From: Paenarthrobacter nicotinovorans
GTDB taxonomy: Bacteria; Actinomycetota; Actinomycetes; Actinomycetales; Micrococcaceae
Length of the DNA stretch: 64,000 bases
Assembly (NCBI RefSeq): GCF_007670255.1
Contig: NZ_SZVS01000012.1
Span: 1 to 64,000, forward strand
Direction: 5' to 3'
The first letter of the stretch is position 1, and every line of letters begins with the position of its first letter. Under the pieces are notes generated by a model. That model was given only the letters and a program-made list of their open reading frames with translations. It had not been told where the DNA came from and ran no database searches. This document shows, piece after piece, positions 50,698 to 60,128 of the stretch. The translations under genes and the position numbers were made by a program.

Positions 50698-53600
50698 CTA
50701 CCGGGAGAAGCGCAGCGTAACCAACTGGAACGGGCGGAGCACCAGGCTGACGGTGGAGTCGTCCTCCACAGTGACCCCGGGAGTCTCCGTGACGCGTTCC
50801 AACAGGTCCGTAGCAGTGGCACCCGTAGCGTCAAAGCCGGGCTTCACCAGGGCAGCTGAGCGCTCTCCCAGGGATTCATAGAGCCTCACCACAACGTCGC
50901 CTGAACCGTCTTCGGCCAGTTTCACGGCTTCCACCACAATTCCCGGATTGGACACCGAAACCAAGGGATCAACACCGTGCCCTCCGCTGACAAAACGCGG
51001 CTTCAGGTTGGTGCGGTAGCCCTCTTCCACAGCGTCGGCTATTGCAGCCCCAGGCCTGATGGACAGCTCCAAGGTGTGCTCGCCCCGGTCCGCTTCCGGA
51101 TCCGGGAAACGGGCCGAGCGCAGCAGCGAGGTGCGGACCGTCGTCGTCGTTCCACCGTCCTGACGGACCGCCCTGGTGACGTCGTGTCCGTAGCTGGAGG
51201 CGTTGCTGATGGCTACGCCGTAGCCCGGTTCAGCAACGTGGATCCACCGGTGGGCACAGATTTCGAACTTCGCCGCTTCCCAGGACGTATTGGTGTGGGT
51301 GGGCCGGAACACGTGGCCAAACTGCGTCTCCGAGGCGGAGCGGTCGGCGCGGACATCCAGCGGGAAGGCGATCTTGAGCATTTTCTCGCGTTCCTGCCAG
51401 TCGACCGTGGTGGCGATCCCCAGGGAGTTGGCACCGGCGTCGAGCGTCAGGCGCTGCGTGATGGCCGACGCGCCCACCGTGCGCTTAACCAGCACGACGA
51501 CGCCGACCGCGGTCCGCTCCAGATCGGTGGCTTCCGCTTCGGTCAACGGGGTGACGTTGTGGCGGTAGAACTCTTCGATGTCCCAGGCATCCCACTCGTT
51601 GGGAGTGTCACGGAACAGCTCAAGCAGGTTGCCGGCCTGCCCGGGGGCGATAGCCTCCCTGCCACTGGCGTGGTCCATGACGGAGGTCAGGAGACCGTTC
51701 GCGTTCACCACAACCCGGATCAGTCCGTTGTCCAGCACGAACCCGTCGTCGGACTGCTCCACGTGGACGCCGGATCCAGGCTCGCTGGTCTCCGCTACAC
51801 CCAGGGCAGGAACCCCGCTGCGCTGATGTGGAGCGGCGTTCAGGAGGAATTCGGTACTGCCCTCCCCTACCAGCGCCTGTGCCGCCTTGGCAATGGTCTG
51901 CTCGAGCTCGCGGGAGATCGCCTCGTAGTTCCGCTCGGCATCCTGGTGGACCCACGCGATGGAACTGCCCGGAAGGATGTCATGGAACTGCTGCAGAAGC
52001 ACCAGCTGCCACAACCGCTTCAATTCGTCCCGGGGATACGTGTAGTCGCCGCCAAGGCGGACCGCCGCAGTGGAGCACCACAACTCTGCCTCACGCAGCA
52101 GGTGCTCGCTGCGCCGGTTGCCCTGCTTGGTCTTGGCTTGGCTGGTGTATGTCCCGCGGTGCATTTCCAAGTACATCTCCCCCACCCAGACAGGAAGGTT
52201 GCTGTACTCGGCCTCAGCCTTGGTGAAGAAGTCCCGAGCGGTGCCCATCCGGACCTTCGGCGAGCCCTCCAGATCTGCGGTTCGGTGCGCGGCAGCCACC
52301 ATTTCCCGCGTGGGTCCGCCACCGCCGTCGCCGTATCCAAACGGTACCAGGGACATCGTGCCCCGGCCGTGATCGCGGTAGTTCCGCTCCGCATGCGCCA
52401 GTTCGCGGCCGTGAAGCTCAGCGTTGTACGTATCCACTGGCGGGAAGTGCGTGAACAAGCGGGTACCGTCAATGCCCTCCCACGCGAACGTGTGATGGGG
52501 CATGCGGTTGACTTTGTTCCACGAGATTTTCTGGGTCAGGAACCAGCGCGAACCGGCTTCCTTGACGATCTGCGGGATGGCCCCCGAGTAGCCGAAGGAA
52601 TCCGGAAGCCAGGCTTCCTGGCATTCGATGTCGAACTCCTTGAGGAAGAAACTCTTGCCTTCGACGAACTGGCGTGCCATGGCTTCCCCGCCGGGCATGT
52701 TGGTGTCCGATTCCACCCACATACCGCCAACGGGCACGAACTGGCCAGCCTTGACCTTTTCCCGGATGCGGACAAAAAGCTCCGGGAAGAACTCCTTCAT
52801 CCACGCCATTTGCTGCGCGGAAGAGCAGGAAAAAACGAACTCGGGATCCTCATCCATGAGCGCCACGACGTTGGAGAAGGTCCTGGCGCATTTGCGGATG
52901 GTTTCACGGACCGGCCAGAGCCAGGCGGAATCGATGTGGGCGTGGCCTGTGGCCAAAAGTTCGTGTGCGGAAGCGTACGCGGGCCGGGCCAGGACCTCCC
53001 GCAGTGCTTCCCGTCCGGCGGCGGCGGTTCCCGCGACGTCGTCCGGGTCCATGATGTCCAGCATGCGTTCGAGTGCCCGGAGAATCTCGTGGCGACGCGG
53101 CAGTTCCATGGGCAGTTCATGCATTAGGCCGCTGAGGGTCCAGATGTCCTGGTTGAGCTCCCAGACGGTCTCGTTCAGTTCGGCAATGGCGATACGGCCA
53201 AGGCGGTAGCGCGGCTCGTCGCCCGAGGTAGCCTTGTCCCCCAGCGGCGTTGGGGCAAAGGACCAGCCCTGCGCGACATCCGGATTGGCCGCGGCTTCCA
53301 CATAGAAATCGACTGAGAGCCCCCCACCCAGAAGCTTGAGGGGAACGTGGTAGTTCCGCGGAGAGATAGCCTTGATGATGCTGCCATCGGCCCGCCAGGC
53401 GGTTCCCTCGCACTGGAACCCGGGGACATCGCTGTTGAAACCGAGGTCCACGATGATCTCCACGGCCGTGGAGTCGGACATCCCCCAGTCCTGCGGCACT
53501 TCACCCTGCAGGCGCAACCACTTGGTGCTCCATGCCTTGCCCCATGGCGCGCCTGGCTCCTGCGGGGTAAACAGCTGGCGCATCGCTTCTGCGGCAGGGA

Positions 53601-53727
53601 CGGGCTCGCCCGGAGCATCCCAACTGCTCAGTTGCAGCGGTATTGCCCTGCCGTAAATGGCCGGAAGAATGCGGTCCCGAACGAATCGATCGAGACGCTG
53701 TTCAGTGATCCGGCGGTCGTCGTGCAA
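50698..53727 (-). CDS. Alpha-mannosidase, GH38
   Basis: 1009-residue glycoside hydrolase that removes alpha-mannosyl residues. The zinc site begins GHAHIDSAWLWP near residue 268, and the nucleophile region WLPDSFGYSG lies near residue 390. Middle and C-terminal beta domains (EQSDDGFVLDNGLIRVVV onward) follow the usual order. No signal peptide, so cytoplasmic, acting on imported or intracellular mannosides. It stands alone, convergent with the paralog pair, under the promoter at 53830-53858. Confidence 0.93.
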   Translation of the reverse strand: MHDDRRITEQRLDRFVRDRILPAIYGRAIPLQLSSWDAPGEPVPAAEAMRQLFTPQEPGAPWGKAWSTKWLRLQGEVPQDWGMSDSTAVEIIVDLGFNSDVPGFQCEGTAWRADGSIIKAISPRNYHVPLKLLGGGLSVDFYVEAAANPDVAQGWSFAPTPLGDKATSGDEPRYRLGRIAIAELNETVWELNQDIWTLSGLMHELPMELPRRHEILRALERMLDIMDPDDVAGTAAAGREALREVLARPAYASAHELLATGHAHIDSAWLWPVRETIRKCARTFSNVVALMDEDPEFVFSCSSAQQMAWMKEFFPELFVRIREKVKAGQFVPVGGMWVESDTNMPGGEAMARQFVEGKSFFLKEFDIECQEAWLPDSFGYSGAIPQIVKEAGSRWFLTQKISWNKVNRMPHHTFAWEGIDGTRLFTHFPPVDTYNAELHGRELAHAERNYRDHGRGTMSLVPFGYGDGGGGPTREMVAAAHRTADLEGSPKVRMGTARDFFTKAEAEYSNLPVWVGEMYLEMHRGTYTSQAKTKQGNRRSEHLLREAELWCSTAAVRLGGDYTYPRDELKRLWQLVLLQQFHDILPGSSIAWVHQDAERNYEAISRELEQTIAKAAQALVGEGSTEFLLNAAPHQRSGVPALGVAETSEPGSGVHVEQSDDGFVLDNGLIRVVVNANGLLTSVMDHASGREAIAPGQAGNLLELFRDTPNEWDAWDIEEFYRHNVTPLTEAEATDLERTAVGVVVLVKRTVGASAITQRLTLDAGANSLGIATTVDWQEREKMLKIAFPLDVRADRSASETQFGHVFRPTHTNTSWEAAKFEICAHRWIHVAEPGYGVAISNASSYGHDVTRAVRQDGGTTTTVRTSLLRSARFPDPEADRGEHTLELSIRPGAAIADAVEEGYRTNLKPRFVSGGHGVDPLVSVSNPGIVVEAVKLAEDGSGDVVVRLYESLGERSAALVKPGFDATGATATDLLERVTETPGVTVEDDSTVSLVLRPFQLVTLRFSR

Positions 53728-53829
53728 TTAATTCCCCTTTTGGCGTTGACTGGGTGGCAAGGCTTGATGACCGGGCGCCGGCGTGCCGGGCGAGGACGGC
53801 GTCGTGGTTGTCGCCGCGTTTCCAATCGA

Positions 53830-53858
53830 TGGATAAAATCTACGGCGTTCACGGTCAA
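53830..53858 (-). promoter_or_regulatory. Promoter of the alpha-mannosidase gene
   Basis: Minus-strand -35 TTGACC (53853-53858), exactly 17 bases, then -10 TATCCA (53830-53835), about 100 bases upstream of the start codon. Confidence 0.5.
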
Positions 53859-53897
53859 TAGCCAAGTGACCTGAGGATATCGCTTGCACGGACAACA

Positions 53898-54761
53898 CTA
53901 TGCCCCCTGCTCCACGATCCTTTCGCGGCCGGCGTAGACATTGAGGCTCGCGCCCCGGCTGAAGCCAACCAGCGTAATGCCGGAGTCCGCAGCCAGTTCC
54001 GCAGCCAGGCTGGAGGGCGCGCTGACGGCAGCCAGCACCGGGATACCGGCCATGGCAGCTTTCTGCACCAGCTCAAAAGATGCCCGCCCTGAAACCTGGA
54101 GTACCGTACCGCGCAGGGGCAGCTTGCCGGAGCGCAAGGCCCAGCCCACCACCTTGTCCACCGCGTTATGCCGGCCGACGTCTTCCCGGAGGCAGAGCAG
54201 TTCGGTGCTGCCGTCGTCGTGAATTCTGAAAAGTCCGGCAGCATGGACACCGCCGGTCTTGTCGAAGACGGCCTGCGCCTCACGGAGGCGGTCAGGCAGC
54301 GCGGCGAGGGCAGCCACGGGAAGGGTGAGGTCGTCTTCGTTGGGGCTGTGGTGTGAAGACTTACGGACGGCCTCGATGGAATCCGTGCCACAGATGCCGC
54401 ACGAACTTGACGTGTAGACATTCCTGCCCGTGTCGGGCCGGACGACATCGGGGCGGAGCTGGGCATCCACGACGTTGAAAGTCTGTACCCCGTTCTCATC
54501 CTCCCCTGAGCAAAAACGCTCTGAAATCAGCTGGGAAGGCTCCCAGATGATGCCCTCCGAGACAAGGAACCCCGCCACCAGGTCAAAGTCGTCCCCCGGG
54601 GTCCTCATGGTCACCGAAAACGACATGTCGCCGAGCCGGATTTCCAGGGGCTCCTCCACCGCCAGGACGTCTTCCTTGAAGCGGACCGGATGCTCCAATG
54701 CCTGGGGAGAGCCATTCAGGACAAACTTGTGCACCTTGCGGCGCTGCGTCACACGTCCCAT
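53898..54761 (-). CDS. fdhD: Formate dehydrogenase accessory sulfurtransferase
   Basis: 287 residues. FdhD transfers sulfur from a cysteine desulfurase to the molybdenum cofactor of formate dehydrogenases. The two active cysteines are C121 and C124 in SSSCGICGTDS, the same numbering that I recall for E. coli. TPGDDFDLVAGFLVSEG and REDVGRHNAVDKVVGW are typical. It starts one base after the oxidoreductase stop, so it serves that enzyme. Confidence 0.95.
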   Translation of the reverse strand: MGRVTQRRKVHKFVLNGSPQALEHPVRFKEDVLAVEEPLEIRLGDMSFSVTMRTPGDDFDLVAGFLVSEGIIWEPSQLISERFCSGEDENGVQTFNVVDAQLRPDVVRPDTGRNVYTSSSCGICGTDSIEAVRKSSHHSPNEDDLTLPVAALAALPDRLREAQAVFDKTGGVHAAGLFRIHDDGSTELLCLREDVGRHNAVDKVVGWALRSGKLPLRGTVLQVSGRASFELVQKAAMAGIPVLAAVSAPSSLAAELAADSGITLVGFSRGASLNVYAGRERIVEQGA

Positions 54762-54762
54762 G

Positions 54763-57069
54763 TCAGGAACCGGCCTCCTCGTGCCTCACAAATCGAACAG
54801 TCATGGCCTTGTACCCGGGGGTGTTGGACTCCCGGGCCACGAGCTCCCGGTGCACCAACGCATTTGCCTCGGGGAAGTACGCCGCGGCGCATCCCTTGGC
54901 CGTTGGATACCCGATCAGCCGGAACTTGTTGGCCCGCCGCTCCGACCCGGAGAACGTGGAGACAACGTCCACCAGTTCGCGGTCCTGGAATCCGAGCTCC
55001 GTCAGGTCCTCCGGATGGACCAGAATGACACGACGCCCGTCCGAGACACCCCGGTACCGGTCATCCAAGCCGTAGAACGTGGTGTTGTACTGGTCATGGC
55101 TGCGCATCGTCTGCAGGATCAGGTGACCGTCGGGAGCTTCCAGGTATTCCAGCGGCCGCACGGAGAAGCGGCCCTTGCCGATGTCCGTGGCGAAAGTCCG
55201 GGTATCCCGGGGCGGGTTGGGCAGCACGAATCCGTTCTTGGTACGGATCCGCGCGTTGAAGTCCTCAAAACCGGGGATCACGCGCGAAATATGGTCCCGG
55301 ATCACGTCATAATCCTCGGCCATGGCCCGCCAATCGACACTGTGGTTCCCGCCCAAGGTTGCTTGCGCCATGCGGGCCACGATCACCGGTTCGCTCAGAA
55401 GGTGCTCGGACACCGGCTCCAGCCGGCCCTGCGTCTTGTGGATGACGGACATGGAGTCTTCCACCGAAAGGAACTGCTTGCCCTTGGGGTGTTTGTCATC
55501 CATGTCCGTGCGGCCGAGTGTGGGCAGGATCAGCGAGGTTTTGCCATGGACAATGTGGGCGCGGTTGGGCTTGGTGGAGATGTGAACGGTCAGCCCCGCT
55601 TTTTTCAGGCCTTCTTCCAACGCCGCGGTATCCGAGCCTGCGGCTGCGAAGTTGCCGCCCATGGAGACAAAGACATCCACCTCACCCTTTTCCAAGGCAT
55701 GCTGGGTTTCCACTGAGTCGTAGCCGTGGTCGCGCGGCATGGTGAAGCCGAATTCCTTGTCCAGTGCGGCAAGAAAGGATTCCTTGGGCTTTTCCCAGAT
55801 CCCCATGGTCCGGTCACCCTGGACATTCGAGTGGCCACGGACCGGACAGGCGCCGGCGCCGCGCTTGCCGAAGTTGCCCTGCAGCAACAGCAGGTTGATG
55901 ATCTCCCGGAGCGTGTCCACCGAGTGCGGCTGCTGGGTCAGTCCGAGCGCCCAGCAGATGATGGTGGCCTTCGAGGCCGCCATCATCGCGGCCACTTTGG
56001 TGATATCGGCACGCGAAAGACCCGTTGCCCGTTCCGTTTGCTCCCAGTCCAGCACCGAACGCGCTTGCCGGTAGGCGTCAAAGCCTTCGGTCTGGCTTTG
56101 GATAAAGGAATGGTCGACGACGGTACCCGGGTTGAGTTTCTCTTCCTCCAGGAGCAGGTGGCCAAGTGCCTGGAACAGCGCCAGGTCACCTCCGACCTTG
56201 ATCTGCAGGAACTCGTCGGCAATGGTGGTCCCACCACCGATCACGCCATTGAGGGACTGGGGGTCCTTGAAGTTCAGCAGGCCCGCTTCAGGGAGCGGAT
56301 TGACGGCCACCACCTTGCCGCCGTTGTTTTTGCAGTCGCGAAGGGCGGACAACATGCGCGGGTGGTTGGTTCCCGGGTTCTGGCCCACCACCAGCACCAG
56401 CTGGGAGTGGTGGATGTCCTCAAGGGAAACGGTGCCCTTGCCGATTCCGATGGTGGGGTTCAGCGCACTGCCGGAGGACTCATGGCACATGTTGGAACAG
56501 TCCGGCAGGTTGTTGGTGCCCAGGCTGCGCGCGAACAGCTGGTACATGAAGGCGGTCTCGTTGGCTGTCCGGCCCGAGGTGTAGAACACGCACTTATCCG
56601 GGGTGGTGGCGTTGATGTGGTCCCCGATCAGCGCGAAAGCTTCCGTCCAGCTGATCGGTGAATAGTGCGTGTCCCCGGGCCTGATCACCACGGGCTCCGA
56701 GATGCGGCCCTGGCTGCCCAGCCAGTATTCCGTTTTGCCTTCGAGTTCGGCGATGGAGTGGTCGGCCCAGAATTGTGAGCCCACAGTGCGCGTAGTGCTT
56801 TCTTCGGCGATGGCCTTGGCACCGTTCTCGCAGAACTCCGCAGGGCTCCGCCGTCCGGTGATGGACTCCGGCCACGCGCAGCCCGGGCAGTCGAAACCAT
56901 CACGCTGGTTGACCCTCAGCATGGACCGGACAGTCCGGGCTACCCCGGCTTGGGCGTATCCGCGTTCGAGGGCCACTGTGACGGCTTTGACTCCTGCCGC
57001 GGCTCGTTTGGGCGGGTGGATCTGCAGGTCATCTTCATTGATGTCCTGTTCGGGAGCATGCCTGTTCAT
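54763..57069 (-). CDS. Molybdopterin-dependent oxidoreductase alpha subunit (FdhF/YdeP type)
   Basis: 768 residues from the ATG at 57069. Bis-MGD enzyme related to formate dehydrogenase. The Cys-containing start region GFDCPGCAWPE near residue 65, then YTSGRTANETAFMYQLFAR, NMCHESSG, VVGQNPGTNHPRM, CPVRGHSNVQGDRT and a C-terminal cofactor domain (GLDDRYRGVSDGRRVI). It resembles the YdeP/FdoG-like group whose physiological substrate is not firm. Fourth partner genes mobA-like, moeA and fdhD surround it. Confidence 0.9.
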   Translation of the reverse strand: MNRHAPEQDINEDDLQIHPPKRAAAGVKAVTVALERGYAQAGVARTVRSMLRVNQRDGFDCPGCAWPESITGRRSPAEFCENGAKAIAEESTTRTVGSQFWADHSIAELEGKTEYWLGSQGRISEPVVIRPGDTHYSPISWTEAFALIGDHINATTPDKCVFYTSGRTANETAFMYQLFARSLGTNNLPDCSNMCHESSGSALNPTIGIGKGTVSLEDIHHSQLVLVVGQNPGTNHPRMLSALRDCKNNGGKVVAVNPLPEAGLLNFKDPQSLNGVIGGGTTIADEFLQIKVGGDLALFQALGHLLLEEEKLNPGTVVDHSFIQSQTEGFDAYRQARSVLDWEQTERATGLSRADITKVAAMMAASKATIICWALGLTQQPHSVDTLREIINLLLLQGNFGKRGAGACPVRGHSNVQGDRTMGIWEKPKESFLAALDKEFGFTMPRDHGYDSVETQHALEKGEVDVFVSMGGNFAAAGSDTAALEEGLKKAGLTVHISTKPNRAHIVHGKTSLILPTLGRTDMDDKHPKGKQFLSVEDSMSVIHKTQGRLEPVSEHLLSEPVIVARMAQATLGGNHSVDWRAMAEDYDVIRDHISRVIPGFEDFNARIRTKNGFVLPNPPRDTRTFATDIGKGRFSVRPLEYLEAPDGHLILQTMRSHDQYNTTFYGLDDRYRGVSDGRRVILVHPEDLTELGFQDRELVDVVSTFSGSERRANKFRLIGYPTAKGCAAAYFPEANALVHRELVARESNTPGYKAMTVRFVRHEEAGS

Positions 57070-57134
57070 GAGTCCATCATTGCACCTTGCAGCCGGCGGT
57101 TTTCGCCACAAGTAACACTGCGGCCGCCTCGCGC

Positions 57135-58478
57135 TCAGGCGTCCAGTCCGCTCCAGTCGACAGGTCCCGACGACGGCTTCCGCTGCGGGCGTGCGGCCGT
57201 TTTCCGGGGCTTGTCCTCGGGCGATTTGGGCACGGGCAACGCCCTCCCCCAGGGCAAGGGGAAAGCCGGGACAGGTTCACCCAGCTGGACTCCATGCGGC
57301 GGAACCACCATCACTCCGTCCGCGCCGGCGAGCCCACGCATCATCCCCGGTCCCGTGTGTTGGGCCGGCGATGCCAGACCGTACACCAGCTTGAACGGCA
57401 TCAGCCGCGTCCGGCCGGGCTCCGCGTCGATGGTGGTGCCACAGGGAACCTCTCCCACCTCGCCCAGCTGCCGGTGCCCCAGCGCCGCAAGCAAAGGTGC
57501 CCCGATGGTGAACAAGGCCATCATGGCCGCCAACGGGTTGCCCGGCAGTCCCACCACGAAACGGCCATCCGGCAACTCTGCCAACACGGCTGGGTGCCCC
57601 GGCCGCATCGCGATGCCGTCGATCAGCAGCCGGCCGCCAAGTTCGGCCACCGCCTTCCGGAAATGGTCCGTACCGGAGCGGCCGGTCCCGCCGGTGGTAA
57701 TAACGACGTCGGCAGGCGGCTCCGCTTCTGCGTCCGGTTCGCCGGGCGCCGGTTCCGTGTCCTGGAGCGCGCCCAGCCACTCCTCGTAGCTGTCGCCTAC
57801 CCGGAGCTGCTCCCCCGCTATGCCGCCGAGGAGTTCAACCACTGGGCCCAATTGCGGTCCGAAGGTGTCACGTACTTGCCCGGGCTGTGGAACCCCGCGC
57901 TCCACTACCTCGGATCCGGTCAAGAGGAACCGGACCAGGGGTTTGCCCACGACGTCCAGGTGGTCCAGGCCTGCGAGGGCAGCCAGGGCAATGTGTGCCG
58001 GGTTCACCACGGTTCCGGCCTTAAGCAGGACATCCCCAACTGCGGCCTCTTCCGCCGCCTTACGGATGTGTTGGCCGTTGCGCGGCTCCCCCGGCTTGGC
58101 GGTGCCGCCGAGCGCGAGAAGCGGCAGGCCGTCGTCGTCCGTGGTGATGACGCCGCTTTCGCTGCGAAGCACCGCCTTGGCGCCGGGAGGTATCAGGCCA
58201 CCGGTGACGATCGGGCTCGCCTGATGGGGCGCCAGTCGCTGGCCGGGCCCGCTGAGGATCCATGGTCCGCTCCCGTTGACCGCCCAGCCGTCCATGGCAG
58301 AAGAAGCGTAATGCGGCATATCCTGAACCGCCAAGGCGTCTGCAGCCAAGGTCCGGCCCAGCGCGGCCTTCAGCGGGACGGGGCCCGCCGGTATGGGCGT
58401 GGCAACGTCGAACGCGCGCTGCCGGGCTTCCTGCCATGTGTGTGCCGCATGATGGCCCTCGCGCGGGGCCTCCGTCAT
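57135..58478 (-). CDS. moeA: Molybdopterin molybdenumtransferase
   Basis: 447 residues. Inserts molybdate into adenylylated molybdopterin. Family blocks: MPHYASSAMDGWAVNG near residue 54, TTGGTGRSGTDHFRKAV (active-site loop) and FVVGLPGNPLAAMMALF. The C-terminal 60 residues beyond domain IV are longer than usual and Pro/Arg-rich. It overlaps the MobA-like gene (ATGA). Confidence 0.93.
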   Translation of the reverse strand: MTEAPREGHHAAHTWQEARQRAFDVATPIPAGPVPLKAALGRTLAADALAVQDMPHYASSAMDGWAVNGSGPWILSGPGQRLAPHQASPIVTGGLIPPGAKAVLRSESGVITTDDDGLPLLALGGTAKPGEPRNGQHIRKAAEEAAVGDVLLKAGTVVNPAHIALAALAGLDHLDVVGKPLVRFLLTGSEVVERGVPQPGQVRDTFGPQLGPVVELLGGIAGEQLRVGDSYEEWLGALQDTEPAPGEPDAEAEPPADVVITTGGTGRSGTDHFRKAVAELGGRLLIDGIAMRPGHPAVLAELPDGRFVVGLPGNPLAAMMALFTIGAPLLAALGHRQLGEVGEVPCGTTIDAEPGRTRLMPFKLVYGLASPAQHTGPGMMRGLAGADGVMVVPPHGVQLGEPVPAFPLPWGRALPVPKSPEDKPRKTAARPQRKPSSGPVDWSGLDA

Positions 58479-59368
58479 TCTGCGTCAGTCCCGGTCTCCG
58501 AGTACTCCTTGGCTATTTTCCGGGCCAAGTCCAAGGCTGCGTTCATGGAGGCGTCGTCGCTGGCCTGGCCGATGCCACGGGCCATGCCGGCGGCATAACC
58601 GGCGATGAAGGTAGTGAGCGGGGCTGCCGGGCGGACCACGGAATGCGCGGCCACTCCGGCCACAGCCAGTACCTCGTTGATGTCCACTTCCACGCCCTCG
58701 AGCTCAAAAGCCTGCAGCAACGTGCGGCACCAATCCTCGAGGGTTTCTTCCTGGCTCTTCACGTTCGCCTCCAACTCATAGTCAATACCCAGGGCCGCCG
58801 CGTCTTCCCACGTATCCACATCATCCGTAGACCCTGCCGGGACGCCAACGTCCAGCAGGTTCAGCCTAGCAAGCAGCTTGAACACTGGTGAGTCCGTTAA
58901 CCCCGGACCGTGGGACGCCGCGTCCACTTCCCGTTCCAGGGCAGCGGTACTGTAGACCCCCAACAGGGGCTGCTTTCGGCCATCAACGGATACCGCCATC
59001 ACCCCTTCAACCGAGGGATTCGTCTTGAGTGCCTCCCACAGCCGGCCGAGGCCCTCCGCGGCTTTGGGCATGTCGCAGGCCAGAACCAGTGTCCATTCAG
59101 AGGGCGGCCCCGTTTTCAAGGCGGCCAGTCCTGCAGCAATCGCCGCCGCCGGCCCGGCAAAGGCGGGCTCCTCGCGCGCGACCAAGACCGGTTCCGGCAG
59201 GGGTTCACCGTCAACGTCGGGGCCCACCACAACCACCGCTGCCGCACCCCGTGCAACCTGGAGGGCATGCGAGAGGAGGGTGCCGCCGTCGTACTTCAAT
59301 GACGGCTTGGGCACGCCACCGAGGCGGGTGGCCCTGCCACCCGCCAAAATCACGGCGTTGAACTCCAT
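58475..59368 (-). CDS. MobA-like NTP transferase fused to DUF6457-like domain
   Basis: 297 residues. The N-terminal 195 residues are a MobA-type guanylyltransferase (LAGGRATRLGGVPKPSL, LACDMPKA with the metal aspartate, DVDTWEDAAAL). The C-terminal 90 residues (LEDWCRTLLQAFELEG, VLAVAGVAAHSVVRPAAPLTTF) form a separate small helical domain that I know as DUF6457. MobA links GMP to molybdopterin to make MGD. It is the first clear gene of the molybdoenzyme operon. Confidence 0.85.
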   Translation of the reverse strand: MEFNAVILAGGRATRLGGVPKPSLKYDGGTLLSHALQVARGAAAVVVVGPDVDGEPLPEPVLVAREEPAFAGPAAAIAAGLAALKTGPPSEWTLVLACDMPKAAEGLGRLWEALKTNPSVEGVMAVSVDGRKQPLLGVYSTAALEREVDAASHGPGLTDSPVFKLLARLNLLDVGVPAGSTDDVDTWEDAAALGIDYELEANVKSQEETLEDWCRTLLQAFELEGVEVDINEVLAVAGVAAHSVVRPAAPLTTFIAGYAAGMARGIGQASDDASMNAALDLARKIAKEYSETGTDAE

Positions 59369-59410
59369 CCGCCCAGCGTACCCGGACGGGTGGAGCTCAG
59401 CAGAAATCGA

Positions 59411-59911
59411 TCAGGCAGCGGATTCCGGCAACAGGAACGGGTCCCAGTCCGGCGCAGGTTTCTCGAGTTCTTTGATCTGCCACATGGTCCCCTGGGGCAC
59501 ACCGGGTTTGAAACGGAGTTTCCATCCCATTTCGGCCAATGTGTGGTCGCTCTTGGCGTTGTTGCATTTCAAGCACGCCGCAACCAGGTTTTCCCAGGAA
59601 TCCGCGCCGCCCCGGGATTTGGGGTGGACGTGGTCTATGGTGTGGGCTGTTTTCCCGCAATAGGCGCAACGGTGGCCGTCGCGGCGAAGAACCCCGCGGC
59701 GGCTCACGGCAGTGATCCTGTTGTACTTGGGACGGATGTAGCGGTTAAGGAGGATCACGGAGGGGCGTCCGAGAATCTCCTGTGGCCCGACGACAGGCTC
59801 GTCGCCTTCGGCCACTACGCTAGCTTTCCCAGTGAGCACAAGGACCAGCGCCCGGCGGAAGGTAATAACCGCCAGCGGTTCATATCCAGCGTTCAGAACG
59901 AGTGTGCGCAT
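59411..59911 (-). CDS. HNH endonuclease
   Basis: 166 residues. A beta-rich N-terminal part (MRTLVLNAGYEPLAVI) precedes a zinc-type HNH domain: CAYCGK, HTIDHVHPKSRGG with the catalytic histidine, and NLVAACLKCNNAKSDHTL. This compact type is common in actinobacterial chromosomes and often is not linked to phage. It lies 42 bases upstream of the molybdenum operon, perhaps by chance. Role unproven. Confidence 0.9.
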   Translation of the reverse strand: MRTLVLNAGYEPLAVITFRRALVLVLTGKASVVAEGDEPVVGPQEILGRPSVILLNRYIRPKYNRITAVSRRGVLRRDGHRCAYCGKTAHTIDHVHPKSRGGADSWENLVAACLKCNNAKSDHTLAEMGWKLRFKPGVPQGTMWQIKELEKPAPDWDPFLLPESAA

Positions 59912-60081
59912 GCACGTACCTCTTCACGGCCGCACCCGTCAGGGGCACGAGGGCCGGCTGCCCTCTGCATGTACGGGCTGTGGATCGACAACACAAGGGT
60001 AAGCACTTATATGCCGTATCAACGAATTTATTTGTCGATTCGCTCACAGTGTCTGCAAAAATTCATGCGCGGTTAAAGCAG

Positions 60082-60113
60082 AACACCCCGCCGGCAACTG
60101 CCTGCGGGGTGTT
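60082..60113 (-). terminator. Hairpin terminator after the NlpC/P60 gene
   Basis: A ten-pair stem AACACCCCGC/GCGGGGTGTT with a 12-base loop, 16 bases after the stop codon on the minus strand and followed by a short T run. Confidence 0.7.
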
Positions 60114-60128
60114 CCTGGAAGTCGATGA

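Noticed and set aside
50977..53127. 716-codon plus-strand open frame
   Set aside because: Antisense to the alpha-mannosidase gene, which has full catalytic motifs.
59411..59911. HNH gene as a phage or intron remnant
   Set aside because: No phage genes, attachment site or interrupted gene nearby; this compact HNH type is common on actinobacterial chromosomes.
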